A stretch of 32,206 nt of DNA from Nitrososphaerales archaeon (GTDB lineage: Archaea > Thermoproteota > Nitrososphaeria > Nitrososphaerales > Nitrososphaeraceae), in assembly GCA_025451315.1 (NCBI GenBank), contig JANWKP010000319.1:1-32206 (forward strand), read 5' to 3'. How positions within the stretch are numbered: position 1 is the stretch's first letter; the number at the start of each line of letters is the position of its first letter. The translations under genes were made by a program, and so were the position numbers. Shown in pieces: positions 17,437-25,479 of the stretch. The notes under the pieces are model-generated. The model worked only from the letters and a program-made list of their open reading frames with translations, made no database searches and was not told the DNA's origin.

Positions 17437-18459
17437 TTACAAGTTATCTATCACCATTCTGGTAAATTCAGTAGTGGAAAGGTTCCCTCCAATATCTATC
17501 GTCTTATTATTTTGCTTCAATAAGGTAACTATTGCATTCTCTATTTTGACTGCCTCAGTAAATAATAACGGATCTTTGAATTTTTCTCCTATCCACTCTA
17601 GCATCATTTTTGTACTAAGAAATATAGATGAAGGGTTAGCAATATTTTTTCCTGCAATATCAAAAGCAGCTCCATGTACAGGTTCGAATAACGAAAAATT
17701 TTTACCTATATTAGCTGAAGATCCCATTCCTAATCCTCCAACGACTTGTGCTGCTTCGTCAGAAAGAATATCACCAAAAAGATTAGTGGTCACAATAACA
17801 TCAAAATTCTCAGGGTTTCGTATTAAGTTCATAGCACACGCATCTACATATAGCTCACTATATTCTATCTGAGGAAATTTTGTAGCTACCTCTCTACAAA
17901 CATTCTTAAATAATCCATCACTCTTTCTTAGAACATTGGATTTATGAACCGAAACTACCTTTTTTTTGTCTCCTCGCATTACTGCTGTATTAAAAGCGTA
18001 TTCTGCAATCCTTCTAGAGGCCTTTTCTGATATAACTCTCAGTGCAACAACAGTATCTGAATCAGCATAGAATTCCCAACCTAGGTACACATCTTCTGTA
18101 TTTTCTCGAACTGTAACTAAATCAACATTTTCCGAAATGGATTTAATATTGGGAAACGATTTAGCAGGTCTTACGTTAGCATATAAATCAAAAAGTCGTC
18201 TTAATACTATAATTACGTCCGCAGCGCTTTCGCCTACAGGTGCTTTTAAGCATGCATCACTTTTTTTTATTGTCTCAAGGGTAAAATCAGGTAAAGCTTT
18301 ACCAAACTGGGATAAGGCGTAATCACCAGCATCTACTTCATTAAGACTGAACTTGATTGATGTCTTATCGTTGATAGATTCAAGAAGCATCATAGCACAT
18401 TTCATTAATTCAGGTCCTATTCCATCTCCAGGAATTAATGAAATATTATATCTAGTCAT
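17437..18459 (-). CDS. leuB: 3-isopropylmalate dehydrogenase (leuB-like)
   Basis: A 340-residue beta-decarboxylating dehydrogenase of the isopropylmalate/isocitrate family. Visible motifs are LIPGDGIGPE (8-17), the substrate-binding RPAKSFP segment, RENTEDVY, the catalytic Lys in the VHKSNVLRKSDGLF stretch, the metal Asp cluster in TNLFGDILSDEAA, and FEPVHGAAFDIAGKNIANP for NAD binding. Proximity to leuA and ilvBN supports a leucine-pathway role. The RENTED form and the GLGMGSSANIG loop are not the textbook bacterial LeuB signature, so homoisocitrate or isocitrate activity cannot be excluded. It is a single gene, convergent with the epimerase; no leuC or leuD is in the window. Confidence 0.85.
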   Translation of the reverse strand: MTRYNISLIPGDGIGPELMKCAMMLLESINDKTSIKFSLNEVDAGDYALSQFGKALPDFTLETIKKSDACLKAPVGESAADVIIVLRRLFDLYANVRPAKSFPNIKSISENVDLVTVRENTEDVYLGWEFYADSDTVVALRVISEKASRRIAEYAFNTAVMRGDKKKVVSVHKSNVLRKSDGLFKNVCREVATKFPQIEYSELYVDACAMNLIRNPENFDVIVTTNLFGDILSDEAAQVVGGLGMGSSANIGKNFSLFEPVHGAAFDIAGKNIANPSSIFLSTKMMLEWIGEKFKDPLLFTEAVKIENAIVTLLKQNNKTIDIGGNLSTTEFTRMVIDNL

Positions 18460-18863
18460 CTAATATAAATTAAAAATCTTATTGTTTTAAAAATTGTTTC
18501 CTTATAGATATTTAAATAGTCGTTTTATAAAAAAATTAACACAGAATATAAAAAATCATGTAATATGCTACTTTGAGCAATTTTTGATCTGTTTTCAAAC
18601 ATTATTCTTGTCACAATTTTCTTCAACTTTATTGAATAATGTCTGAAGTTAATTTTTATAATATCACTAAAATTTTATAGTCTATTAATGAATTTTTAAA
18701 CTTGTTTTAACCAAATCCAAAACAACGAAATTAAATATTCGTTAGATATGCATATTGTTTCTGTTTAAGACATTATACTGTAGAACATCTTTGTTTTGTT
18801 CTTTTATAGTATTTTTTAACATTGGATAGTTATGTAAAATGCGATCTGACGTAAAAATAAAAA
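18460..18863. other. Intergenic region of about 400 bp, no recognised gene
   Basis: AT-rich DNA between the start of leuB and the end of the mutase gene, both on the minus strand. TATA-like sequences (for example TTTATAAAACG read on the minus strand near 18510-18520) lie upstream of leuB. I see no open frame with a motif and no strong hairpin. Confidence 0.5.
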
Positions 18864-20453
18864 TCAGAATGAGACCCTCGGTTCATATCTACCAAATACT
18901 GATTGAAAAGCATCACTAATCTCACCAAGTGTAACCCTATTTTTTATAGCATTTATTATATGAGGCATTAAATTTTGATTGTCTTTTTCGGCATTCTTAA
19001 CCAAAAGTTCAATTGAATGCTCGACTTTGTTCTTGTCTCTTTTCATCTTTAGCTCCTTTAATCTTGCGACTTGTTTTTTTTCAATTTCTGGCTCCATGAC
19101 ATTTAGTAAAGGTTCTACATCATGTTGATCTTGGTATTTATTCACTCCAACTATAACTTTTTTTTGTTCGTCTATTTCTTTTTTTAATGAATATGCATTC
19201 TGCCTTATTTCATCCTGGAAAAATCCTTTTTCTACAGCTGAAAGAGCGCCACCCATTCTATCTATTCTCTTCAAGTATTTTTCAACTTCATCCTCTATTT
19301 TATTAGTTAAAAATTCTACATAGTAAGATCCTCCTAATGGATCTACTGTTTTTGTTACCCCTGTTTCGGTAGCTATCATTTGTTGTGTTCTCAAAGCAAT
19401 TTTTACTGATTCTTCTGTTGGTAATGCTAGTGCCTCATCCCTGGAATTTGTATGTAAAGATTGACAACCACCTAATACAGCAGCAAGAGCTTCAGTCGTA
19501 ACTCTTACAATATTGTTGTCAACTTGTTGAGCAGTTAATGACTCTCCACTAGTTTGAACATGAAAACGTAAGGTTATTGATTTACTATCTTTAGCATGAA
19601 ATCTTTCTTTCATTATTTTCGCATATATTCTTCTTGCTGCCCTAAATTTAGCTATCTCTTCGAAAAATTCCATAGTACAACAGAAGAAAAATGAAAGACG
19701 TGGTGCGAAATTATCAATCTTCAGTCCTCGATCAACACAAGTCTGTATATATTCAATTGCATTTGCAAAAGTAAATGCTAATTCTTGAGTAGCATTTGAA
19801 CCAGCTTCTCTGATATGGTATCCAGAAATACTTATAGGATACCATTGAGGAACGTTTTTTGAACAATATTGGATCATATCCCCAATAAGACGAATGGATG
19901 GTTTTGGTGGATAAATATACGTATTTCTAGCGATATATTCCTTCATAATATCATTTTGAGTAGTTCCTCTTATAGAAGATGGACCTGTTCCTTGTGCCTC
20001 TGCTACTGTTATATATAATGACAAAAGAGTAGCAGCAGTAGAATTAATTGTCATAGACGTACTTACCTTGTCTAATGGAATATTATCAAAACAAGCCAGC
20101 ATGTCTTCAATTGAACTGATTGCAACTCCAGTTCTTCCGACTTCGCCTTCAGATTGTGGATTGTCAGAGTCCCTGCCAGTCTGTGTTGGCAAATCAAAAG
20201 CAAGAGACAAGCCTGTTTGACCATGATCTAATAAAAATTTGAACCTGGTATTAGTTTCCTCAGAACTTCCAAAACCGCTATACTGCCTCATAGTCCAAAA
20301 ACGTTGGCGGTACATAGTATCATGAATTCCCCTGGTAAATGGATATTTGCCTGGCTTCTCTCCGTCTACATTCTTCCTAGAAATATCTTTTCTATTGTAA
20401 ACTTCTTTGACTGGAAATCCTGAATCAGTTTTTATTTCTGATTTTTTAGACAT
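18864..20453 (-). CDS. mcmA1: Methylmalonyl-CoA mutase, large (catalytic) subunit
   Basis: The barrel subunit of the adenosylcobalamin-dependent mutase converting (R)-methylmalonyl-CoA to succinyl-CoA. The 529-residue chain has RQYSGFGSSEETN, LAFDLPTQTGRDSDNP, GRTGVAISSIEDM, ARNTYIYPPKPSIRLIGD and SGYHIREAGS. The Tyr in RQYSGFG and the Arg in PSIRLIGD match substrate-carboxylate residues known in true methylmalonyl-CoA mutase, arguing against isobutyryl-CoA mutase. It lacks the B12-binding domain, which is a separate protein here (21619-22047). It is the second gene after meaB, starting 16 nt past its stop. In ammonia-oxidising archaea this step belongs to the 3-hydroxypropionate/4-hydroxybutyrate CO2-fixation cycle. 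Confidence 0.95.
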   Translation of the reverse strand: MSKKSEIKTDSGFPVKEVYNRKDISRKNVDGEKPGKYPFTRGIHDTMYRQRFWTMRQYSGFGSSEETNTRFKFLLDHGQTGLSLAFDLPTQTGRDSDNPQSEGEVGRTGVAISSIEDMLACFDNIPLDKVSTSMTINSTAATLLSLYITVAEAQGTGPSSIRGTTQNDIMKEYIARNTYIYPPKPSIRLIGDMIQYCSKNVPQWYPISISGYHIREAGSNATQELAFTFANAIEYIQTCVDRGLKIDNFAPRLSFFFCCTMEFFEEIAKFRAARRIYAKIMKERFHAKDSKSITLRFHVQTSGESLTAQQVDNNIVRVTTEALAAVLGGCQSLHTNSRDEALALPTEESVKIALRTQQMIATETGVTKTVDPLGGSYYVEFLTNKIEDEVEKYLKRIDRMGGALSAVEKGFFQDEIRQNAYSLKKEIDEQKKVIVGVNKYQDQHDVEPLLNVMEPEIEKKQVARLKELKMKRDKNKVEHSIELLVKNAEKDNQNLMPHIINAIKNRVTLGEISDAFQSVFGRYEPRVSF

Positions 20454-20469
20454 ATTGTTTCAATTCCTA

Positions 20470-21432
20470 TTAAGTTTTATTAAGTTCTTGATACTTACTA
20501 AATGAACTATTTAAAAGATTAGAAGTCAACTCTTCTGCTGCTTGAAATGGATCCATTTTTTTCTTTTGTATTTTGTCAATAAGATTATGAAATGAGGGAT
20601 TATCATTCAACATTGTTAAGATTTTATCTTTAAGGATATTTAAAACCATATCTTTTAATTCAATTTCTAATAATTCATAGTCCTTTTCCCTAATACGTTC
20701 TATACGCTCGGTGAGCAGGTTACGAATCATTTTGGCTACTTCTCTAGTACCAGTACCAGTTTTTGCAGAACATTTTAGTATAATGGGTTTTCTTTCTGTA
20801 TCTCCAATCAAGTCCTTTATAGTATTATAAAGTGTATTGGCTCCTTCAAGATCTGATTTATTGACTATATATATATCCCCGATTTCAGTAATACCAGCTT
20901 TAACTGCCTGGACCTTATCTCCAGTATTAGGAGTAAAAACTACAAGAGTAAGGTTTACTACTTTAGATACCTCAATTTCTAATTGACCAGCACCTACACT
21001 TTCTACTATTATCAAATTGTACCCAGCAGCATCAAGAATTCTGATTATATTTCTCAAGGATCTTGAAATTCCACCAACAGCACCTCTAGAAGCAATACTT
21101 CTCATAAATACTTCTGATTTGTCCATAAGGTTGGCTTGCATTCTCACTCGATCTCCTAAAATCGCACCACCGGTTACAGGGCTAGTAGGATCTACAGCGA
21201 TTATTGCTATTTTATAACCAAATCTTTTAAATTCGTCTATTAATTTACCAATGAGAGAACTCTTTCCAGCGCCTCCTGGGCCGGTCAATCCAATGGTCAT
21301 GGCTCTTCCGGTATTTTTAAAAATCTGACTAATAATCTCTTGATACTTTCCCTCTTCATTATCAATTATAGAAATTGCCCTTGAAAGTGAACGTCTATCT
21401 CCTTTTAAAATTCCTTCAACGATTTTTAGCAA
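20470..21432 (-). CDS. meaB: MeaB/ArgK-type G-protein chaperone of methylmalonyl-CoA mutase
   Basis: This GTPase guards the mutase, gating cofactor loading and protecting the radical enzyme from inactivation. The 320-residue chain has the P-loop GPGGAGKSS (51-59), AVDPTSPVTGGAILGDRVRM (the conserved MeaB segment), VESVGAGQLEIEV, the guanine-specificity NKSD, and a C-terminal helical dimerisation region. It was historically named ArgK (a supposed transport ATPase). It leads the meaB-mcmA operon, which fits its role, and diverges from the B12-binding subunit gene. The promoters of both sides lie in the 186 bp between them. Confidence 0.94.
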   Translation of the reverse strand: MLKIVEGILKGDRRSLSRAISIIDNEEGKYQEIISQIFKNTGRAMTIGLTGPGGAGKSSLIGKLIDEFKRFGYKIAIIAVDPTSPVTGGAILGDRVRMQANLMDKSEVFMRSIASRGAVGGISRSLRNIIRILDAAGYNLIIVESVGAGQLEIEVSKVVNLTLVVFTPNTGDKVQAVKAGITEIGDIYIVNKSDLEGANTLYNTIKDLIGDTERKPIILKCSAKTGTGTREVAKMIRNLLTERIERIREKDYELLEIELKDMVLNILKDKILTMLNDNPSFHNLIDKIQKKKMDPFQAAEELTSNLLNSSFSKYQELNKT

Positions 21433-21618
21433 AGATATTTATCTCAAAATTTAAAGATATTCTTAGTTATAAATAATATTTTAATTAAATTAAATAAATG
21501 ATAGAGGTTTTTATGACTAAACGAAACGAATGTTATTATCGATTATAACTAATATCATTAATAAATGTGAAATAAGATAAAGATTTAAAATCCTATTTAT
21601 TAATAATTATAGTAGTAT
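21433..21618. promoter_or_regulatory. Divergent promoter region between meaB and the B12-binding mutase subunit
   Basis: The 186-bp AT-rich spacer separates the minus-strand meaB-mcmA operon from the plus-strand small subunit. TATA-like elements occur near both starts (for example GATTTAAAATCC at 21583-21594 and TATTTATTAAT just before the plus-strand gene). Divergent control would let both mutase parts be co-regulated. Exact transcription starts cannot be read from the sequence. Confidence 0.45.
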
Positions 21619-22047
21619 ATGTCCATTAACCAGAGTCAGGAAGTCAAACGCACAAGAGTTTTAGTTGCTAAATTGGGTTTAGATGGCCATGACCGTGGAG
21701 CGTTGGTTATTTGTAGAGCGTTAAGGGATGCAGGTATGGAAGTAATTTATTCTGGATTATTTTGTACTCCTGAACAGGTTGCAAAAACTGCAGTTGATGA
21801 GGATGTTGATGTCATAGCGATGAGTTTACTTAATGGAGCGCATTTAACATTATTTCCAAAGGTGGCAAAAATACTAAAAGAACAAGGTATTGATGATATC
21901 TTGATTATTGGCGGAGGTGTGATCCCTACAAAAGATAAAAAGTTATTAGAAAAGCAAGGAATTACAGGTAATTTTGGGCCAGGAACACCACTTCAAATAA
22001 TTATCAATCATATCAATACAAACATAAAGAAAAAAAGAGACCTTTAA
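21619..22047 (+). CDS. mcmA2: Methylmalonyl-CoA mutase, small B12-binding subunit
   Basis: The cobalamin-binding partner of the large subunit. The 142-residue chain is a single B12-binding Rossmann-like domain. KLGLDGHDRGALV (18-30) contains the DxHxxG motif, with His24 as the lower axial cobalt ligand. It is followed by IYSGLFCTPEQVAKTAVDED, AMSLLNGAH and LIIGGGVIP, all typical. The two-polypeptide mutase is standard in archaea; bacterial enzymes usually fuse the domains. The gene diverges from meaB-mcmA and ends against the convergent SPFH gene, with a strong hairpin between them. Confidence 0.96.
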   Translation: MSINQSQEVKRTRVLVAKLGLDGHDRGALVICRALRDAGMEVIYSGLFCTPEQVAKTAVDEDVDVIAMSLLNGAHLTLFPKVAKILKEQGIDDILIIGGGVIPTKDKKLLEKQGITGNFGPGTPLQIIINHINTNIKKKRDL

Positions 22048-22147
22048 CATTAGACAAAGAATAAAAGTTGTAAAATAAAAATTATTAGAAAATAAAAAAT
22101 TTGCTTAGTTCATTGAAAGGGTTACTGGCTAATAAAAAATAGTTTTC

Positions 22148-22184
22148 AAATAATAAAGAAAAATTAGATATTTCTTTATTATTT
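22148..22184. terminator. Hairpin between convergent genes, probable bidirectional terminator
   Basis: A perfect 14-bp inverted repeat (22148-22161 pairing with 22171-22184) surrounds a 9-nt loop, AATTAGATA. It sits between the stops of the plus-strand mutase small subunit and the minus-strand SPFH gene. T-rich sequence follows on the plus strand and A-rich sequence on the other side, so it could serve both directions. Archaeal termination mainly uses U-tracts, so the stem may also act in RNA processing or 3' end stability. Confidence 0.55.
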
Positions 22185-22206
22185 TTCTTTCATGGTGATG
22201 ATTTCA

Positions 22207-23298
22207 TCAACTGGTGGAATTTTGTTCATTTCTAGACGTTGGAATTTCTATGAACGGAGTTAAGCCCTGTCCACCAGCACCTCCACCACCTGTAACCAAT
22301 GGCAATTTACCATCCCATCGTTGTGTTTTAAGCCATTCCAGGTATGATGGACTACTCTTCAATTGTTGGTCAATAATTTTTATGGCTGATGATTCACCTT
22401 CGGCTTTTAAGATATTGGCCCCTTTAAGACCACTAGCTTGTGCTATTGCTGCTTTTTGTTCTCCTATTGCTTTGGCCTCAGTTTGGTTAGCCTCTATTTT
22501 GATTCTCAGCAATTCATTTTGTGCTTGCAAAGCCCTCTGTTGAGCTTCCACTTTAGCTTCTATAGCTTTAGTGAACTGAGTTGAAAATCTAAATTCTGTA
22601 ATTGACAGGGTTTCCAGTACAATATTATAATTTGCAAGTCTAGCTTGTATTTGTTGTTCAATTTGATTCTTAACTGTCTCTCGTTTGGTAATCAATTCTT
22701 CTGCATTGAAACGAGCTGTTACCTGCTTCACAGATTCCTGTATTGCAGGAAGTATAACCCTATTATCAAAGTCAAATCCCAACTGTCTATACAATAATTG
22801 GGCTGCTTCAGGTCGTATGTGAAAATTGAGAGCAACTTCTGTACTAACCTCTTGAAGGTCTTTTGAAGCAGAGGTAGAACTGACGACAACTTTTTGTGTT
22901 CTAACTTCTATTGGTATTACTTGATCTCGAAATGGAACTACAAAATGAAGGCCTTCATCAAGACTAACAGTAGTATCAACTGCGCCAAAATGCAATAAAA
23001 CACCTCTATGTCCCGCTTCAACGGTCTTGACACTTGCAGTTACCAAAACAATTACAATAATCAATCCAATTACTGCAGGAATTATCACTCTAAACAATGA
23101 CTTGTTATATCCAGATGAAGAATATGATTCTAACGGTTCTCCTTCAGGGGTCACTCCTCCACGAGAGTACTGTCTTCCAAAACCACTAAAAGGGCTTTTC
23201 TGTCCTACACCATATCGACGTTTGTAGATCTGATAGGCGATATAGCCTATGATTATAATTGTAAATACAATTCCAATAATCGCACTAATTTCAACCAT
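22207..23298 (-). CDS. SPFH/prohibitin-family membrane protein
   Basis: The 363-residue protein has an N-terminal hydrophobic segment (about 3-23), a Gly/Ser/Tyr-rich linker with an RRYG stretch, and a second membrane helix (about 70-92, IIPAVIGLIIVIVLV). The SPFH/band-7 domain follows: VEAGHRGVLLHFGAVD, VPFRDQVIPIEVRTQKV, then a long helical region rich in Glu, Ala and Gln up to about 310 that should form a coiled coil. The tail is Gly/Pro-rich. Prohibitin-like proteins form large membrane rings or microdomains and regulate membrane proteases. GGAG stands about 8 nt before the ATG, supporting this start. No protease gene is adjacent, so the partner is unknown. Confidence 0.9.
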   Translation of the reverse strand: MVEISAIIGIVFTIIIIGYIAYQIYKRRYGVGQKSPFSGFGRQYSRGGVTPEGEPLESYSSSGYNKSLFRVIIPAVIGLIIVIVLVTASVKTVEAGHRGVLLHFGAVDTTVSLDEGLHFVVPFRDQVIPIEVRTQKVVVSSTSASKDLQEVSTEVALNFHIRPEAAQLLYRQLGFDFDNRVILPAIQESVKQVTARFNAEELITKRETVKNQIEQQIQARLANYNIVLETLSITEFRFSTQFTKAIEAKVEAQQRALQAQNELLRIKIEANQTEAKAIGEQKAAIAQASGLKGANILKAEGESSAIKIIDQQLKSSPSYLEWLKTQRWDGKLPLVTGGGGAGGQGLTPFIEIPTSRNEQNSTS

Positions 23299-23423
23299 TA
23301 TTTGTTCTCCTTAGTAAGGATTATTTATTATTATTTACTTATAAATTAATACAAAACATTCCGATTCTTGTATAAGAAATGCAACTGTAATTGAACATAT
23401 GGATAAGAAAATAAATACGAATT

Positions 23424-24422
23424 TTAACCATTTTCATCCGGCCACATCATTTTTCGCATTTCTTTGCCTACTGTTTCAATCTGGTGACTCTCTATATCTT
23501 GCATATATCCTTGAAATGCATTTTTACCTTTATTTTTATAACTTGATACCCATTCATTTGCAAATTGTCCAGATTGGATTTCAGATAATACTTCTTTCAT
23601 TTTTAATTTGGTAGCATCATCTATCACTCGTGGACCTTTTGTTAATCCCCCATATCTTGCAGTTTCACTCACTCTAGTATACATTCCAGTTAGTCCGTAT
23701 TTTTGAATGAGATCTACTATCAATTTCATTTCATGCAAACATTCAAAATATGCTACTTCAGGCTGATATCCAGCTTCTACTAATGTTTCGAATGCTTTCA
23801 TTATCAGGGAGTGGGCACCTCCACAAAGATCCACCTGTTCTCCGAACCAATCGGTTTCTACCTCTTCCTTAAAATTCGTCTCTAATACGCCTGGTCGAGT
23901 ACTTCCTATTCCTTTTGCTAAAGATAGAACTCTATTTAAGGCAGTCCCAGTGTGATCTTGATAAACTGCAACCAGAGAAGGTGTACCAAATCCCTCTTGA
24001 AAAAGTTCTCGAACTCTTTGTCCAGGTCCTTTTGGGGCAACCATAATAACGTCAACGTTAGATGGAGGCTCTATCCATTTCCAGTGTATAGAAGCTCCAT
24101 GAGAAAAACAAAGTGCTTTATTTTCAGCTAAATATGGAGCAATTTCAGTTTTATAGGTATCTGCTTGTTCCATATCTGGAATTAATATATGAATTATATC
24201 CGCAGCTTTGGCAGCATCTCGTACTTCCATAATTTTGTGCCCATCTGCTTGTGCAATTTTCCTTGAATTACCATCTTTTCGTAATCCTATAACTACATTA
24301 AGACCAGAATCTTTTAGATTATTAGCTTGAGCTCTTCCCTGAATACCGTATCCGATTACGGCAATCATTTGATTCTTTATCGAATCAAGTGTTACATCAT
24401 TATCATTCCACTTTTTAACCAT
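23424..24422 (-). CDS. ilvC: Ketol-acid reductoisomerase
   Basis: The second step of branched-chain amino acid synthesis: NAD(P)H- and Mg-dependent isomerisation and reduction of acetolactate to 2,3-dihydroxyisovalerate. The 332-residue chain is a class I enzyme with the Rossmann motif VIGYGIQGRAQ (22-32), HILIPD, KGPGQRVRELF, ETDWFGEQVDLCGG with metal-binding Asp and Glu, and CLHEMKLIVDL. The cofactor loop after the second strand (GLRKDGNSRK) carries Arg, Lys and Ser, which favours NADPH. It is a single gene, about 9 kb from ilvBN-leuA. A TATA-like element lies about 20-30 nt before the ATG, suggesting a nearly leaderless message. Confidence 0.96.
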   Translation of the reverse strand: MVKKWNDNDVTLDSIKNQMIAVIGYGIQGRAQANNLKDSGLNVVIGLRKDGNSRKIAQADGHKIMEVRDAAKAADIIHILIPDMEQADTYKTEIAPYLAENKALCFSHGASIHWKWIEPPSNVDVIMVAPKGPGQRVRELFQEGFGTPSLVAVYQDHTGTALNRVLSLAKGIGSTRPGVLETNFKEEVETDWFGEQVDLCGGAHSLIMKAFETLVEAGYQPEVAYFECLHEMKLIVDLIQKYGLTGMYTRVSETARYGGLTKGPRVIDDATKLKMKEVLSEIQSGQFANEWVSSYKNKGKNAFQGYMQDIESHQIETVGKEMRKMMWPDENG

Positions 24423-24442
24423 AAAATGATATAAAATCGAGG

Positions 24443-24451
24443 TTTTATAAA
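24443..24451 (-). promoter_or_regulatory. TATA-box candidate for ilvC
   Basis: Read on the minus strand, TTTATAAAACC lies about 20-30 nt upstream of the ilvC ATG. That is the distance expected for an archaeal TATA box serving a leaderless or very short-leader transcript. No Shine-Dalgarno is present between it and the ATG, which agrees with leaderless translation. Confidence 0.45.
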
Positions 24452-24665
24452 TAATAACTGTTATGGAGTGTAAAGATTCAATACTTTAAATATACAAATT
24501 CTCTCTGAGGATCTTAAGTGAGGGTTTATATATTTAGTTGAACCGAAAAAAGTGGAAAAGTCTAAAGCATAATTATGAACTAAGGATGAAAGTGAAATTA
24601 CGTGTAATAATCCAAACAGCTAAATCCATGTCATAATAAAGGATATATAATACAAATAGTTTTGG

Positions 24666-24679
24666 TTTAGGGACCTAAA
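24666..24679. repeat. Perfect palindrome, possible operator
   Basis: TTTAGG-GA-CCTAAA is a perfect 6-bp inverted repeat around 2 nt, about 245 nt upstream of ilvC and about 100 nt past the stop of the small zinc-ribbon gene. Archaeal Lrp/AsnC-type regulators bind dyads of similar size, but the distance from ilvC is large. It may be chance. Confidence 0.3.
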
Positions 24680-24782
24680 ATATTGACTTACACGTCCTTC
24701 GATTACCTTTATTATTCATTTGAAATCAATTTTCCTTAAGTTACCAACAACACAAATTAGTTACAACAATTATAAGTCAATG

Positions 24783-24914
24783 TTAAATCAATGCGATTTT
24801 AAGGCATTGTAAGCATTGAACATTAATAGATCCATCGGTTGTGTTATTTTCAATAACTTTGAACTTCTTAGACCCACAATTGCTACAAATCGGACACTCT
24901 CTTTTCTTTAGCAT
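24783..24914 (-). CDS. Small zinc-ribbon protein (43 aa) downstream of nadM
   Basis: A 43-codon frame starts at an ATG (complement of 24912-24914) only 7 nt after the nadM stop, so it is probably the last gene of the metG-nadM transcript. It has C7-x2-C10-x2-C13 (ECPICSNCGSKK) and a second pair C34-x2-C37 (QCLQC), with strand-like residues between (KFKVIENNTTDGSINV). The spacing and CG fit a small zinc ribbon. Three Cys in the first cluster leave one spare, so the exact ligands are uncertain. Function unknown; a role in translation or nucleic-acid binding is only a guess from the neighbours. Confidence 0.65.
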   Translation of the reverse strand: MLKKRECPICSNCGSKKFKVIENNTTDGSINVQCLQCLKIALI

Positions 24915-24921
24915 AGGATAT

Positions 24922-25461
24922 TTACCATTTTTGTGGATAAGTGTCTGATTTTGCCAACATTCTTATTCGTTCAGTTCCCCCTATATTCTTTATTATCTCT
25001 TTGACAGGAATGGGAACTAAATCATCCCATTTTCCATCGTTTACTATTAACTTCCGAATATTTTCTCCATTGAATTTGGGTTTATTTTTAAAAGTATGTA
25101 CCTTGACGATTATTTTTTTAGCTACCAAATAACGAACATATTCATTTCCTGAATACAAAATATCAAATTGCGGTACCATCGATTTTAAATATTCAAACCA
25201 ACACGCATTATTCTCAAAATTTGCTAAAGGGATTAAAAAAACCCTACTAGGATCTATTCTCTGAGATGAAAGTGAAGCATGGATCATTTCAATTCTCTCT
25301 CCTGCAGTAAATGGGTCTTTTAATAAGTAATTAAATTGGGCGCTTCCTATAGCTAATACCAATTCTTCACATTCATTAAGGATCTCATGGACTAGTTCTA
25401 AATGACCATTATGAAAAGGCTGAAATCTACCAATAACTAGTCCTCGTTTATATTGGATCAT
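24922..25461 (-). CDS. nadM: Nicotinamide-nucleotide adenylyltransferase, archaeal type
   Basis: The enzyme makes NAD from NMN and ATP. The 179-residue chain is the archaeal NadM form of the nucleotidyltransferase fold. GLVIGRFQPFHNGH (7-20) carries the (H/T)xGH motif, followed by a helix, then AIGSAQFNYLLKDPFTAGER with the family SAQ signature. The late NGENIRKLI takes the place of the ISSTxxR-like phosphate motif. It begins 18 nt after metG and is followed 7 nt later by a small zinc-ribbon gene, all minus strand, so the three form an operon. Confidence 0.94.
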   Translation of the reverse strand: MIQYKRGLVIGRFQPFHNGHLELVHEILNECEELVLAIGSAQFNYLLKDPFTAGERIEMIHASLSSQRIDPSRVFLIPLANFENNACWFEYLKSMVPQFDILYSGNEYVRYLVAKKIIVKVHTFKNKPKFNGENIRKLIVNDGKWDDLVPIPVKEIIKNIGGTERIRMLAKSDTYPQKW

Positions 25462-25479
25462 TTTTATTTGTTAAGAATA

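Larger units (their letters stand above)
24423..24782. other. Intergenic region of 360 bp upstream of ilvC
   Basis: No open frame with a motif was found. It holds the ilvC promoter near its left end and a perfect 6+6 palindrome around a 2-nt centre at 24666-24679. The rest is AT-rich DNA running down to the end of the small zinc-ribbon gene. Confidence 0.5.

Noticed and set aside
17426-17872. 148-codon plus-strand frame
   Set aside because: It lies entirely antisense to the leuB-like gene, whose motifs are unambiguous.
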